From Methylopila henanensis (GTDB lineage Bacteria; Pseudomonadota; Alphaproteobacteria; Rhizobiales; Methylopilaceae), in assembly GCF_042681025.1 (NCBI RefSeq), contig NZ_JBHUER010000002.1, positions 62,001 to 126,000 of the forward strand: DNA of 64,000 nucleotides. The letters are read 5' to 3'. Position 1 is the first letter of the stretch. Every line of letters begins with the position of its first letter. The position numbers were made by a program, and so were the translations under genes. Of the stretch, positions 18,626 through 28,255 are shown one piece after another. The notes under the pieces were generated by a model, which saw only the letters and a list, made by a program, of their open reading frames with translations, made no database searches and had not been told where the DNA came from.

Positions 18626-19222
18626 ATGGCCGCAGGACGACGGGCCCAGGCCGCGGAGGAGACACGGGCCAAGCTGGTGCGCGCGGCGCGCAAAGCCTTC
18701 GCGGCGAAGGGTTACGCCGAAGCGTCCATGGACGAACTGACAGCCGAGGCGGGCCTGACCCGCGGCGCGCTCTACCACAGCTTCGGCGGCAAGCCCGGCC
18801 TGCTGCAGGCGGTGATCGATCAGATCGACGCCGAGATGCTGGCGCGTCTGCGTATCGTGCGCGAGACAGCGGGCTCGGGCTGGCCCGGCCTGCTCGCCGA
18901 GAGCGTCGCCTATATCGAGATGGCGCTTGAGCCGGAAATCCAGCGCATCATGCTGCTGGACGGTCCGGCCGTGCTTGGCGACCCGTCGCGCTGGCCGAAC
19001 CAGACCGCCTGCCTGCGCGCGACGGCGCGGACGATCGAGACGCTGATCGCCGACGGCGTGATCGCCCCGGTCGACCCGGAAGCCGCCGCCCGCCTGCTCA
19101 ACGGCGCCGCCCTCAACGCCTCGCTGTGGGTCGCGGCCGCTGACGATCCGCCTGCGGTGCTCGTCAAGGCGACCGACGCGTTCCGGCTTCTCGCGACCGG
19201 CCTGCTGAAACCGAAGAGTTGA
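18626..19222 (+). CDS. TetR/AcrR family transcriptional repressor
   Basis: 198-residue regulator. The N-terminal helix-turn-helix is typical: TRAKLVRAARKAFAAKGYAE, then ASMDELTAEAGLTRGALYHSF and GGKPGLLQAVI. The remaining ~140 residues form the ligand-binding and dimerisation domain (EIQRIMLLDGPAVLGDPSRW is common in one AcrR-like branch). ATG at 18626 is chosen because GGAG lies 8 bases upstream; a GTG at 18605 would overlap operator O3. Divergent from the RidA-like gene, which is its likely target. The ligand is unknown. Confidence 0.9.
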   Translation: MAAGRRAQAAEETRAKLVRAARKAFAAKGYAEASMDELTAEAGLTRGALYHSFGGKPGLLQAVIDQIDAEMLARLRIVRETAGSGWPGLLAESVAYIEMALEPEIQRIMLLDGPAVLGDPSRWPNQTACLRATARTIETLIADGVIAPVDPEAAARLLNGAALNASLWVAAADDPPAVLVKATDAFRLLATGLLKPKS

Positions 19223-19266
19223 GCCGCGCCGGCTGCCGGTTGGTGCGCCATCGCGACGCCGAAACG

Positions 19267-19296
19267 AAAAACGCCCGCGACCTGGGTCGCGGGCGT
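19267..19296 (-). terminator. Intrinsic terminator of clpX
   Basis: On the minus strand, AACGCCCGCGACC and GGTCGCGGGCGTT form a stem of about 11-13 bp, followed by TTTTT and CGTTT. It lies about 25 bases after the clpX stop. Confidence 0.85.
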
Positions 19297-19322
19297 TCGA
19301 AGCGTTTCGGCGGGCCGTCCCG

Positions 19323-20594
<1,272 letters not shown>

Positions 20595-20801
20595 ATCACC
20601 CCTTTCGGGTCGAAGCCGGCGTCCCGGAATCGCGCCGCTTCATCGAGATGTCATATGCCGACCGACCTTAATCAATCGGCGCCGTCACATGGTGACGGCT
20701 CCGCTGCGACGCAACGCCGCCCGCCATGATACGCCGAAGCGCGCTCTCGGCAACCGGACGCGCCGGTCCGGTTGCGATCATGACTGACGGTGTCCTTAAG
20801 G

Positions 20802-21437
20802 TCACGCGGACGGCGCGTCGCCCTCGACCTCGCGGCGCTCGACGACCTGATCGATCAGGCCGAAGTCGCGCGCCTGCTCCGCCGACATCATGGTGTCGCG
20901 GTCGAGCGTGCGCTCGATCTCCTCGTAGGTCCGGCCGGTGTGCTTCACATAGATGTCGTTCAGCCGGCGCTTGATCTTCACGATGTCCTCGGCGTGGCGC
21001 TCGATGTCGGACGCCTGGCCCTGGAAGCCGCCGGAGGGCTGGTGCACGAGGATGCGGGCGTTCGGCAGCGCGGCGCGCATGCCCTTCTCGCCGGCCATCA
21101 GGATGAACGAGCCCATCGAGGCCGCCTGGCCCATGCACAGCGTCGCCACCGCCGGCCGGATGTACTGCATGGTGTCGTAGATAGCGAAGCCGGAGGTCAC
21201 CACGCCTCCCGGCGAGTTGATGTAGAGCGCGATCTCCTTCTTCGGGTTTTCCGCCTCGAGGAACAGCAGCTGGGCGCAGATCACGGCCGCCATGTCGTCG
21301 TTGAACGGGCCGGAAAGGAAGATGATTCGCTCCTTCAGCAGGCGCGAATAGATGTCGAACGACCGCTCGCCGCGGTTGGTCTGCTCGATCACCATCGGAA
21401 TGAGGAAGTTGGTGGTCAGGTCCTGGAAATCGCGCAT
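20802..21437 (-). CDS. clpP: ClpP, serine protease subunit
   Basis: 211-residue ClpP peptidase. Catalytic triad: Ser in GQAASMGSFIL, His in ILVHQPSGGF and Asp in LDRDTMMSAEQA. The N-terminus MRDFQDLTTNFLIPMVIEQ and SPGGVVTSGFAIYDTMQYI are standard. Start at 21437 is set by the family N-terminus; the frame is open far upstream because of the high GC content. It lies 98 bp downstream of tig, with a GC-rich 10-bp hairpin in the gap. Confidence 0.98.
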   Translation of the reverse strand: MRDFQDLTTNFLIPMVIEQTNRGERSFDIYSRLLKERIIFLSGPFNDDMAAVICAQLLFLEAENPKKEIALYINSPGGVVTSGFAIYDTMQYIRPAVATLCMGQAASMGSFILMAGEKGMRAALPNARILVHQPSGGFQGQASDIERHAEDIVKIKRRLNDIYVKHTGRTYEEIERTLDRDTMMSAEQARDFGLIDQVVERREVEGDAPSA

Positions 21438-21461
21438 GGGCGGAGTCTCGTCCTCAAGAAG

Positions 21462-21498
21462 GCGCGCCGCGCCACCGGCTCTCGGCGACGCGGCGCGC
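21462..21498 (-). terminator. Hairpin between tig and clpP
   Basis: GCGCGCCGCG (21462-21471) pairs with CGCGGCGCGC (21489-21498), a perfect 10-bp stem around a 17-base loop. No U-run follows. It may weaken readthrough from tig into clpP or mark a processing point. Confidence 0.4.
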
Positions 21499-21535
21499 TT
21501 GGTTCGCGGCAATGGACGCCCGTGAGGGCGAGACG

Positions 21536-22993
21536 TCAAGCCGAAGGATCGGCGTCCGTCGCGGCCTCGGGCTCGGCGGCGGCCTTCTTGGCCTTGGCCG
21601 CCTTCTTGGCGGGCTTGGCCTTCTCGGGCTTCGCGCCCTCCGCCGCCTCGGCGTCCGGATCGGCCAGCAGTTCGTCCTTCGAGACGGCGCGCTCGGTCAC
21701 GGTCGCCTTCTCGAGGATCTGGTCGACGACCTTGTCCTCGAAGATCGGCGCGCGCAGCTCGGCCAGCGCCTCGGGGCTCTGGCGATAGTAGTCCCACACC
21801 TGCTTTTCCTGGCCGGGGAACTGGCGGGCGCGCTCGATCAGGGCGCGGGTCACCTCGTCGTCGGTGACCTTGACCTCGTGCTTGTCGCCGATCTCGGCGA
21901 GCACAAGCCCGAGGCGCACGCGGCGCTCGGCGATCTTGCGGTATTCGGCGCGAGCCTCGTCCTCGGTGGTCTCTTCGTCGGCGAAGGTGCGGCCGTTCGC
22001 GGCGAGGTCGGCCTGAACCTGACGCCACACGTTCTCGAACTCCTGCTCCACCAGCGTGGGCGGCAGGTCGAAGGCGTATTCGGCGTCGAGCGCGTCGAGA
22101 AGCTGGCGCTTCAGCTTCTGGCGGGCGATCTGGCCGTACTGCTCGCCGATCCGGTCGCGCACCGCCGCCTTCAGCGCGGCGAGGTCGTCCATACCGAGCG
22201 TCTTGGCGAGCTCGTCGTCGATCTTGACCTCGCCCTGCGCCTCGACCGACTTCACGGCCACGTCGAAGGTCGCGGCCTTGCCGGCGAGATGGGCCGCGCC
22301 ATAGGCCTCGGGGAAGGTCACGGAGATGGTGCGGGCCTCGCCGGCCTTGGCGCCGATGAGCTGCTCTTCGAAGCCCGGAATGAAGCGGCCGGCGCCGATC
22401 TCGATCTCGGTGTTCTCGGCGGAGCCGCCCTCGAACGGCTCGCCGTCGATCTTGCCGACGAAGTCGACCGTGAGACGGTCGCCCTCGGCCGCCGCCTCGC
22501 CCTCGGCCTTGGCGGCGAACGGCGCGTTCTGCTTCGCGACGCGCTCGACCTGCTCGTCGACCTCGGCGTCGGTCACTTCGGTGGTGAGCTTCTCGAGCGT
22601 GATGCCCGAGACGTCCTTGAGCTCGACCTGGGGAAGCACCTCGAGCGCCACCGTGACGGACAGGTCGGCCGCGCCGGAGATCACGCCCTCGACCTCGTCC
22701 TGCGCCTCGGGAAGGCTGATCTTCGGCTGCATCGCGAGCTTGAGGCCGTTGTCGTCGACGATCTTCTTGTTCGCTTCGGCGACCGTCTGCTCGACCACTT
22801 CCGCCATGACCGAACGGCCATAGAGCTTCTTGAGGTGCGCGAGCGGCACCTTGCCCTTGCGGAAGCCGTTGATGTTGACGCGGTCCTTCAGCGTCGCGAG
22901 ACGCTCGTTCAGGCGGGCGTCGAGGTCGGCGGCGGGCACCACCACCTTGAATTCGCGCTTGAGGCCCTCGTCGAGGGTTTGCGTCACCTGCAT
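21536..22993 (-). CDS. tig: Trigger factor, ribosome-associated chaperone
   Basis: 485-residue trigger factor. The N-terminal ribosome-binding domain (MQVTQTLDEGLKREFKVVVP) contains the signature NGFRKGKVPLAHLKKLYG near residues 42-60 (family GFRxGKxP). The FKBP-like PPIase domain follows (GDRLTVDFVGKIDGEPFEGG, GFEEQLIGAKAGE) and then a helical C-terminal domain. An Ala/Lys/Glu-rich tail (about 450-485) extends the protein beyond the E. coli length. Start at 22993 is set by the conserved N-terminus. It heads the tig-clpP-clpX block. Confidence 0.97.
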   Translation of the reverse strand: MQVTQTLDEGLKREFKVVVPAADLDARLNERLATLKDRVNINGFRKGKVPLAHLKKLYGRSVMAEVVEQTVAEANKKIVDDNGLKLAMQPKISLPEAQDEVEGVISGAADLSVTVALEVLPQVELKDVSGITLEKLTTEVTDAEVDEQVERVAKQNAPFAAKAEGEAAAEGDRLTVDFVGKIDGEPFEGGSAENTEIEIGAGRFIPGFEEQLIGAKAGEARTISVTFPEAYGAAHLAGKAATFDVAVKSVEAQGEVKIDDELAKTLGMDDLAALKAAVRDRIGEQYGQIARQKLKRQLLDALDAEYAFDLPPTLVEQEFENVWRQVQADLAANGRTFADEETTEDEARAEYRKIAERRVRLGLVLAEIGDKHEVKVTDDEVTRALIERARQFPGQEKQVWDYYRQSPEALAELRAPIFEDKVVDQILEKATVTERAVSKDELLADPDAEAAEGAKPEKAKPAKKAAKAKKAAAEPEAATDADPSA

Positions 22994-23106
22994 GAGCGTC
23001 GTCTCTTCGAATCTTCCGCCGCGGCGCTGCGCCCCCCCGCCTGCGGGGAAGCACGCGCCCGCGGCGCCTTGTTCCACGGGTTGGCGGCGGACGATCGGCC
23101 GGACCT

Positions 23107-23191
23107 TGGTGCGGGCGGAGGGGCTCGAACCCCCACGGCTTGCGCCACGGGAACCTAAATCCCGCGTGTCTACCAGTTCCACCACGCCCGC
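23107..23191 (-). tRNA. tRNA-Leu (UAG)
   Basis: An 85-base class II tRNA on the minus strand: acceptor GCGGGCG/CGCCCGC, anticodon stem CGGGA/TCCCG with loop TTTAGGT (anticodon TAG), a long variable arm (TGGCGCAAGCCG), TPsiC arm GGGGGTTCGAGCCCCTC, discriminator A and encoded CCA. Confidence 0.96.
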
Positions 23192-23308
23192 GCCGGGCGC
23201 AATCGCGCCTCGCGCATCCCTCAAAAGGGGGGCGCAAGGCGGACGCTCTATATCACGGCGACCGGAACGCGCACCAAAAAAACGACGCGCCCTTCGGCTC
23301 ACGCCGCG

Positions 23309-24781
23309 TCAGGCGGACAGGCGGCGCAGCACGGCTGGCAGCGCGCCCGGCAGGTCGTCGGCGATCAGGCCGGGCCCGACCTCGCGGGCCGCCTCGCCGT
23401 GCAGCCAGACCGCCGCAGCGGCCGCCTCGAACGCGGGCATGCCCTGCGCGAGCAGGCCGGCGCAGAACCCCGCCAGCGTGTCGCCGGCGCCCGCGGTCGC
23501 AAGCCATGGCGGCGCGTTGTCGGCGATCGCGGCGCGGCCGTCCGGGCTCGCGACCACCGTATCCGGCCCCTTGAGCACGACGATCGCGCCGAGCCGGCGC
23601 GCGGCCTCGCGCGTCCGGTCGAGCTTGGAGCCGGAAGGTCCGTCCTGCCCGAACAGCCGGCCGAACTCGCCTTCGTGAGGCGTGACCACGACGGGCCGGG
23701 CGGGGCGCTCCGCGATGCGGTCGCGCAGCGCGTTTGGCCGATCAGCGAAGGCGGTGAAGACGTCGGCGTCCAGCACGCAGGCCCCGGCTCCGGCGAGCGC
23801 GGCGTCCGTCGCCGCCCTGACGCCGTCGCCCGCGCCGGGGCCCGCGATCGCGACGGCGAAGTGGCGCCCGGCCAGGATCGTGGGCAGGTCGTCCGGCGTC
23901 TCCGACGGCTTCAGCATGATCGCGGAGACATGGGCGGCGTGGACCCTCAGCGCCGCGGCGGGTCCCGCGAGCGTGACGGCCCCCGCCCCTCCCCGCGCCG
24001 CGCCGAGCGCCGCGAGTCGCGCCGCGCCGGTCGCGAACTCAGGGCCGCTCCAGACCAGCACATGGCCGCGATCGTACTTGTGCCCCTGCGGATCAGGCGC
24101 CGGGAACGCCGCGCGCCACAGTCCTGGCCGGTTCAGGAAAGTCCGGGCCCCGACGCTGGCGACGACGCTTTCCGGCATGCCGATGTCGGCGAGGACGACC
24201 TCGCCGCAAAGCGCACGGCCGGGATACAGCAGGTGGCCGGGCTTCAGCCGGACGAAGGTGACGGTCGACGCAGCCGGCAGCACGGCGCCCGCCGCCGCGC
24301 CGGTGTCGCCGTTCAGCCCGCTCGGCACGTCGACGGCGAGAACGGGGAGCCCGCTGTCCGCCACACGCCCGATCGCGTCCGCGGCGACGCCAGCGAGAGG
24401 ACGGGCGAGACCGGCGCCGAACAGCGCGTCGACCACGAGGTCGAAGGCCGCCGGGTCCGCTTCCGCTAGGGGAACCGTCGGGCCCGACCAGCGCGCCGCC
24501 ATGACGGCCGCGTCGCCGCGCAGCGTCTCGGTGGGCGCGAACGCCGCCACCGCGACCATCCGCCCGCTCTCCGCCAGCCGCCGCGCGGCCACGTAGCCGT
24601 CGCCGCCATTGTTGCCGGGACCTGCGAGCACGAGCACGCGGCGCGCCTGCGGCCAGCGCGCGAGCGCCGCCTCCGCGACCGCCCGCCCCGCAGCCTCCAT
24701 CAGCACCTCACCCGGGACGCCCTCGCCAGGCGCGCGCCGGTCGGCCTCCGCCATTTCGCAACAGCTCAGGAGCTCGATCAC
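23309..24781 (-). CDS. nnr: Bifunctional NAD(P)H-hydrate epimerase / ADP-dependent dehydratase
   Basis: 490-residue fusion that repairs hydrated NADH and NADPH. The N-terminal YjeF_N epimerase (about 1-210) shows VLVLAGPGNNGGDGYVAARRL and the AVDVPSGLNGDTG loop. The C-terminal carbohydrate-kinase-like dehydratase (about 225-490) has HKYDRGHVLVWSG, AGPGAGDG, VVTPHEGEFGRLFG and the NAPPWLATAGAGDTLAGFCAGLL active-site loop. The GTG at 24781 is chosen because homologues begin with an IELL..EMAEADR-like segment; the frame is open 14 codons further. Monocistronic, facing away from glnB. Confidence 0.95.
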   Translation of the reverse strand: MIELLSCCEMAEADRRAPGEGVPGEVLMEAAGRAVAEAALARWPQARRVLVLAGPGNNGGDGYVAARRLAESGRMVAVAAFAPTETLRGDAAVMAARWSGPTVPLAEADPAAFDLVVDALFGAGLARPLAGVAADAIGRVADSGLPVLAVDVPSGLNGDTGAAAGAVLPAASTVTFVRLKPGHLLYPGRALCGEVVLADIGMPESVVASVGARTFLNRPGLWRAAFPAPDPQGHKYDRGHVLVWSGPEFATGAARLAALGAARGGAGAVTLAGPAAALRVHAAHVSAIMLKPSETPDDLPTILAGRHFAVAIAGPGAGDGVRAATDAALAGAGACVLDADVFTAFADRPNALRDRIAERPARPVVVTPHEGEFGRLFGQDGPSGSKLDRTREAARRLGAIVVLKGPDTVVASPDGRAAIADNAPPWLATAGAGDTLAGFCAGLLAQGMPAFEAAAAAVWLHGEAAREVGPGLIADDLPGALPAVLRRLSA

Positions 24782-25093
24782 GCCGCGCCTCGCCACATCG
24801 TGAAGCCACGACAGAGTTTGCAAACCTGCTGAGCGCGCCTGCCCAAACTTCGCGCTGACCGCGCACGAGCCGACCTGAGATTATGCCTATTTTCTAATCT
24901 TTTTGCATATTTCATGTGCACGTCTATCGCATCCAGCAGTCGCGCGGCGAAGTCGGGCGCGGTAGGCTGTTGAGCGTCAGCCGGTTTCCCAACGTCAGCG
25001 CGCTTGGCATGCTTGCTGCTTCGATGCGCCACGCCCGCGTCCGCGCCGACGTCATGCGTGCGCGAGACGGACGATACGGAGGAGCTCCCGAAA
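24782..25093. other. Divergent intergenic region before glnB
   Basis: About 310 bases between two divergent genes. An AT-rich core at 24877-24920 includes AGATTA/TAATCT arms (24878-24883, 24895-24900) followed by T residues, and the half-dyad TGCATATTTCATGTGCA at 24904-24920. Nitrogen-controlled promoters would be expected here, but neither a sigma54 GG-N10-GC element nor a full NtrC site of standard spacing is clear. Confidence 0.3.
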
Positions 25094-25432
25094 GTGAAGA
25101 AGATCGAAGCGATCATTAAGCCGTTCAAGCTCGACGAGGTGAAGGAGGCGCTCCAGGAGGTCGGCGTTCAGGGCATCACGGTGACCGAGGCGAAGGGGTT
25201 CGGCCGTCAGAAGGGCCACACCGAACTGTACCGGGGCGCCGAGTACGTCGTCGACTTTTTGCCGAAGGTGAAGATCGAGGTCGTAATCGGCGACGACGTG
25301 GTAGAACGCGCCGTCGAGGCCGTGCGCAAGGCGGCGGCGACGGGCCGCATCGGCGACGGGAAGATCTTCGTGTCCCCGGTCGAGGAAGCGATCCGTATCC
25401 GCACGGGCGAGAGCGGGCTCGACGCGATCTGA
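25094..25432 (+). CDS. glnB: Nitrogen regulatory protein PII
   Basis: 112 residues, the exact usual length. It senses 2-oxoglutarate, ATP/ADP and, through uridylylation by GlnD, glutamine. The T-loop GFGRQKGHTELYRGAEYVVDF contains the modifiable Tyr51, and the B- and C-loops TGRIGDGKIFV and IRIRTGE are intact. The GTG start at 25094 has GGAGGAG 9 bases upstream. Followed by glnA 71 bp later, the standard glnBA operon of alphaproteobacteria, so this is GlnB rather than GlnK. Confidence 0.97.
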   Translation: MKKIEAIIKPFKLDEVKEALQEVGVQGITVTEAKGFGRQKGHTELYRGAEYVVDFLPKVKIEVVIGDDVVERAVEAVRKAAATGRIGDGKIFVSPVEEAIRIRTGESGLDAI

Positions 25433-25503
25433 CGGTTTCTCGCATGGCGCCCGCCTCGACGCGGGCGTCATAAAAAACCTGAACAGGGACAAGGACGGTC
25501 ATT

Positions 25504-26913
25504 ATGAAAACCGCCAAGGACGTTCTCGCCTTCATCAAGGAGAACGACGTCAAGTACGTCGATCTGCGCTTCACCGATCCGAACGGGAAATGGCAGCACG
25601 TCACCTTCGACATCACGATGGTGGACGAGGATTTCTTCGCCGAGGGCCAGATGTTCGACGGCTCGTCGATCGCGGGCTGGAAGGCGATCAACGAGTCCGA
25701 CATGCTGCTGATGCCGGACGTGGCGACCGCATGCATCGACCCGTTCTTCGCCGCGACGACGCTGTCGGTCGTCTGCGACGTGCTCGAGCCGACGACCGGC
25801 GAGCCCTATGAGCGCGACCCGCGCGGCACGGTGAAGAAGGCGGAGGTATACCTCCAGTCGCTCGGCATCGGCGACACGGTCTATTTCGGCCCCGAGGCCG
25901 AGTTCTTCGTGTTCGACGACGTCAAGTTCGCGACGAGCCCGTACAACACCGGCTTCAAGCTCGACTCGGTCGAGCTGCCCACGAACTCCGACACCGACTA
26001 CGAGACCGGCAACCTCGGCCACCGCGTGCGCACCAAGGGCGGCTACTTCCCCGTTCCGCCGGTGGACAGCGAGCAGGACATGCGCGGCGAGATGCTGGCC
26101 GCCATGGCGGCCATGGGTGCGGTCGTCGAGAAGCACCACCACGAGGTGGCCTCCGCCCAGCACGAGCTCGGCCTCAAGTTCGAGAAGATCGTCCGCATCG
26201 CCGACCACCTGCAGGTCTACAAGTACTGCATCCACCAGGTGGCGCATTCCTACGGCAAGACGGCGACCTTCATGCCGAAGCCGGTCTACGGCGACAACGG
26301 CTCGGGCATGCACGTCCACCAGTCGATCTGGAAGGACGGCAAGCCGCAGTTCGCGGGCGACAAGTACGCCGGCCTCAGCCAGGAATGCCTCTGGTACATC
26401 GGCGGCATCATCAAGCACGCCAAGGCGCTGAACGCCTTCACCAACCCGTCCACCAACAGCTACAAGCGGCTGGTGCCGGGCTTCGAGGCGCCGGTGCTGC
26501 TGGCCTACTCCGCCCGCAACCGCTCGGCCTCCTGCCGCATCCCGTGGACGAACTCGCCAAAAGCCAAGCGCGTCGAGGTGCGTTTCCCCGACCCGACCGC
26601 GAACCCCTACCTGGCCTTCGCCGCGCTGCTGATGGCCGGCCTCGACGGCATCGTGAACAAGATCGATCCGGGCCCGGCCATGGACAAGGATCTCTACGAC
26701 CTGCCGCCGCGCGAGCTGAAGAAGATCCCGACAGTCTCGGGCTCGCTGCGGGAGGCGCTGCAGAACCTGGACAAGGACCGCGAATTCCTGAAGAAGGGCG
26801 GCGTTTTCACCGACGACCAGATCGACAGCTTCATCGAGCTGAAGATGAAGGAAGTTATCCGGTTCGAGCACACGCCGCATCCGGTCGAGTTCGACATGTA
26901 CTATTCGGTCTGA
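25504..26913 (+). CDS. glnA: Glutamine synthetase type I
   Basis: 469-residue class I-beta glutamine synthetase (dodecamer), which makes glutamine from glutamate, ammonia and ATP. Visible are FDGSSIAGW, the metal and substrate residues in FGPEAEFFVFDDV, GDNGSGMHVHQS, the ATP-binding VPGFEAPVLLAYSARNRSAS, RFPDPTANPYLAFAA, and the adenylylation site DLYDLPP (Tyr near 397). In the 71-bp glnB-glnA gap, CGCCCGC/GCGGGCG (25448-25467) forms a hairpin that may set the ratio of the two products. Two hairpins follow the gene. Confidence 0.98.
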   Translation: MKTAKDVLAFIKENDVKYVDLRFTDPNGKWQHVTFDITMVDEDFFAEGQMFDGSSIAGWKAINESDMLLMPDVATACIDPFFAATTLSVVCDVLEPTTGEPYERDPRGTVKKAEVYLQSLGIGDTVYFGPEAEFFVFDDVKFATSPYNTGFKLDSVELPTNSDTDYETGNLGHRVRTKGGYFPVPPVDSEQDMRGEMLAAMAAMGAVVEKHHHEVASAQHELGLKFEKIVRIADHLQVYKYCIHQVAHSYGKTATFMPKPVYGDNGSGMHVHQSIWKDGKPQFAGDKYAGLSQECLWYIGGIIKHAKALNAFTNPSTNSYKRLVPGFEAPVLLAYSARNRSASCRIPWTNSPKAKRVEVRFPDPTANPYLAFAALLMAGLDGIVNKIDPGPAMDKDLYDLPPRELKKIPTVSGSLREALQNLDKDREFLKKGGVFTDDQIDSFIELKMKEVIRFEHTPHPVEFDMYYSV

Positions 26914-26928
26914 CGGGGATCCTCCCGC

Positions 26929-26987
26929 GGCGCGCCTCGACGAGGCGCGCCGGACCTGCCGGGGCGCCTCAGGGCGCCCCTTTTTTT
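26929..26987 (+). terminator. Terminator region of glnA
   Basis: Two consecutive hairpins: GGCGCGCCTCG/CGAGGCGCGCC (26929-26951, 11 bp with a one-base centre, so the tip must open), then GGGGCGCC/GGCGCCCC (26961-26980, 4-base loop) followed by seven T residues (26981-26987). The second is a classical intrinsic terminator. Confidence 0.9.
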
Positions 26988-27212
26988 GCGCTGAACCGGG
27001 AACTTTTTCTATTCTGAATTGGGTGTATTTCCCCAAAAATACAAAAACTTTATCCAATATAACACGTTCGTGACGGAGACGACGTTTGAATTGTTCCAGC
27101 ATCCTTTATGTGACGACGCTCGTCCGGACCGACATTGTCGATCTCATGTCTTTTAATATGAGATTTATAATTACGTCCGCGCGGATCAGTCACAATAATT
27201 CGGAGCGGAAAC
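26988..27212 (+). promoter_or_regulatory. AT-rich promoter region before the cytochrome cL gene
   Basis: A strikingly AT-rich segment between glnA and the cytochrome gene. It contains nested inverted repeats: ATTGG (27018-27022) with CCAAT (27054-27058), and inside them GTATTT (27025-27030) with AAATAC (27037-27042). TATAAC at 27058-27063 could be a -10 box. A regulator binding site or RNA hairpin is possible; I do not recognise it. Confidence 0.35.
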
Positions 27213-27791
27213 ATGTCCATGAGGGGAGCGACGGTTAAGGCGGCCGCTGCGGCGGCGCTGATCGCCGCGGGCGTCGTCGGCGCCAAGGCGTCCATAACCT
27301 TCAACAACGCCATCACCGGGGAGGTGCTGAACCTCGAGGATGCGGGTCCGGAGGGCAAGGACACCGAAGCGTTCAAGAAGTTCATCGAGACCGGCGAGAA
27401 CATCTACAACGGCAACGCCGACTGCCTTGCGAAGGGCGAGCAGTCCTACCTCGCGATGTGCTCCGGCTGCCATGGCCAGAAGGCCGAAGGCAAGCTCGGG
27501 CCGGGCCTCAACGACAGCTACTGGACCTATCCGTCCGGCAAGACCGACAAGGGTTTCTTCGAGATCATCTTCGGCGGCGCCTCGGGCATGATGGGTCCGA
27601 TGTACGGCGCGATGAACGTCGACGACATGCTGCTGACGATGGCGTGGGTCCGCCATCTCTACAAGGACAAGCCCGAGGACGCCGGCGAGTGGCTCACCGA
27701 CGAGCTGAAGGCGAACTTCAAGCCCTACGACGGCAAGACGCCGACCCCGAAGCCCAGCGCGAACGCGCCGGAGTCCTGCAAGATCGATTGA
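27213..27791 (+). CDS. mxaG: Cytochrome cL (methanol dehydrogenase electron acceptor type)
   Basis: 192-residue periplasmic c-type cytochrome. A signal peptide covers about residues 1-26. One haem motif CSGCH is at about residues 82-86, in the context SGCHGQKAEGKLGPGLNDSYWTYP, which is characteristic of cytochrome cL (MxaG/MoxG). FGGASGMMGPM carries the likely axial Met. Extra Cys residues before the haem and near the C-terminus (PESCKID) fit the four-cysteine methanol-metabolism family. In methylotrophs this protein takes electrons from PQQ methanol dehydrogenase. No mxaF or xoxF gene is in the window, so this is an orphan copy; mxaG versus xoxG is not certain. It converges on the GMC operon, 34 bp between stops. 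Confidence 0.82.
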   Translation: MSMRGATVKAAAAAALIAAGVVGAKASITFNNAITGEVLNLEDAGPEGKDTEAFKKFIETGENIYNGNADCLAKGEQSYLAMCSGCHGQKAEGKLGPGLNDSYWTYPSGKTDKGFFEIIFGGASGMMGPMYGAMNVDDMLLTMAWVRHLYKDKPEDAGEWLTDELKANFKPYDGKTPTPKPSANAPESCKID

Positions 27792-27825
27792 CGAAAACGC
27801 GTGACGCGGGCGGCCTCCGTCCGCG

Positions 27826-28239
27826 TCACGCGATCGAGGGCCGCAGCAGCTTCGCGGCGTAGAGGTTCGCTTCGGTCTCGGACAGCACCCAGCCGTCGAT
27901 GACGACCGAGCGGCCCTCGGCGAAGTCGATCGCGCACTGGTCCTGCACCAAGCGGCGGCGGGTGGATTCGCAATCGGTCGTCGCCGCCTCCCCCGTCAGC
28001 GGCCGCAGCCGCAACGCGGCCGCGAAGGCGTCGAACCCGGCCGACGCGGCCTCGGCGACGACCAGTTCGCCGATCCGCCGCGTGGCGGGGTTGTCGGGCG
28101 TCATGTCGAGCAGCGAAAAGAAGTCGGGGTGGTGGCGCGGCACGAAGCGGCATGCGAACCGGCTGCCGCCATAGACCGCGCCGCCCGCGACGATCGTCGC
28201 GACCGATCCGAGCAGCACGCGACGTGTGATCTTTCCCAT
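27826..28239 (-). CDS. Small Tat-type subunit associated with the GMC oxidoreductase
   Basis: 137-residue protein with a short twin-arginine-like leader (MGKITRRVLLGSVATIVAGG, hydrophobic to about residue 24) and a helical remainder ending WVLSETEANLYAAKLL. No enzyme motif is visible. It starts 16 bp after the GMC oxidoreductase gene on the same strand. In fructose and gluconate dehydrogenases a small Tat-signal subunit carries the leaderless FAD subunit across the membrane; the same role is inferred here from gene order and leader, not from clear homology. Confidence 0.65.
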   Translation of the reverse strand: MGKITRRVLLGSVATIVAGGAVYGGSRFACRFVPRHHPDFFSLLDMTPDNPATRRIGELVVAEAASAGFDAFAAALRLRPLTGEAATTDCESTRRRLVQDQCAIDFAEGRSVVIDGWVLSETEANLYAAKLLRPSIA

Positions 28240-28255
28240 CGCCTCCTCCCTCAGG

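Noticed and set aside
20802..23237. Continuous minus-strand frame joining clpP to upstream sequence as one large protein
   Set aside because: Only the last 211 codons match ClpP. The rest lies over tig in another frame and over tRNA-Leu, so it is not a fusion.
24904..24920. NtrC binding site upstream of glnB
   Set aside because: TGCAT...GTGCA has 17-bp rather than the usual spacing and lacks the conserved inner bases; no sigma54 box follows.
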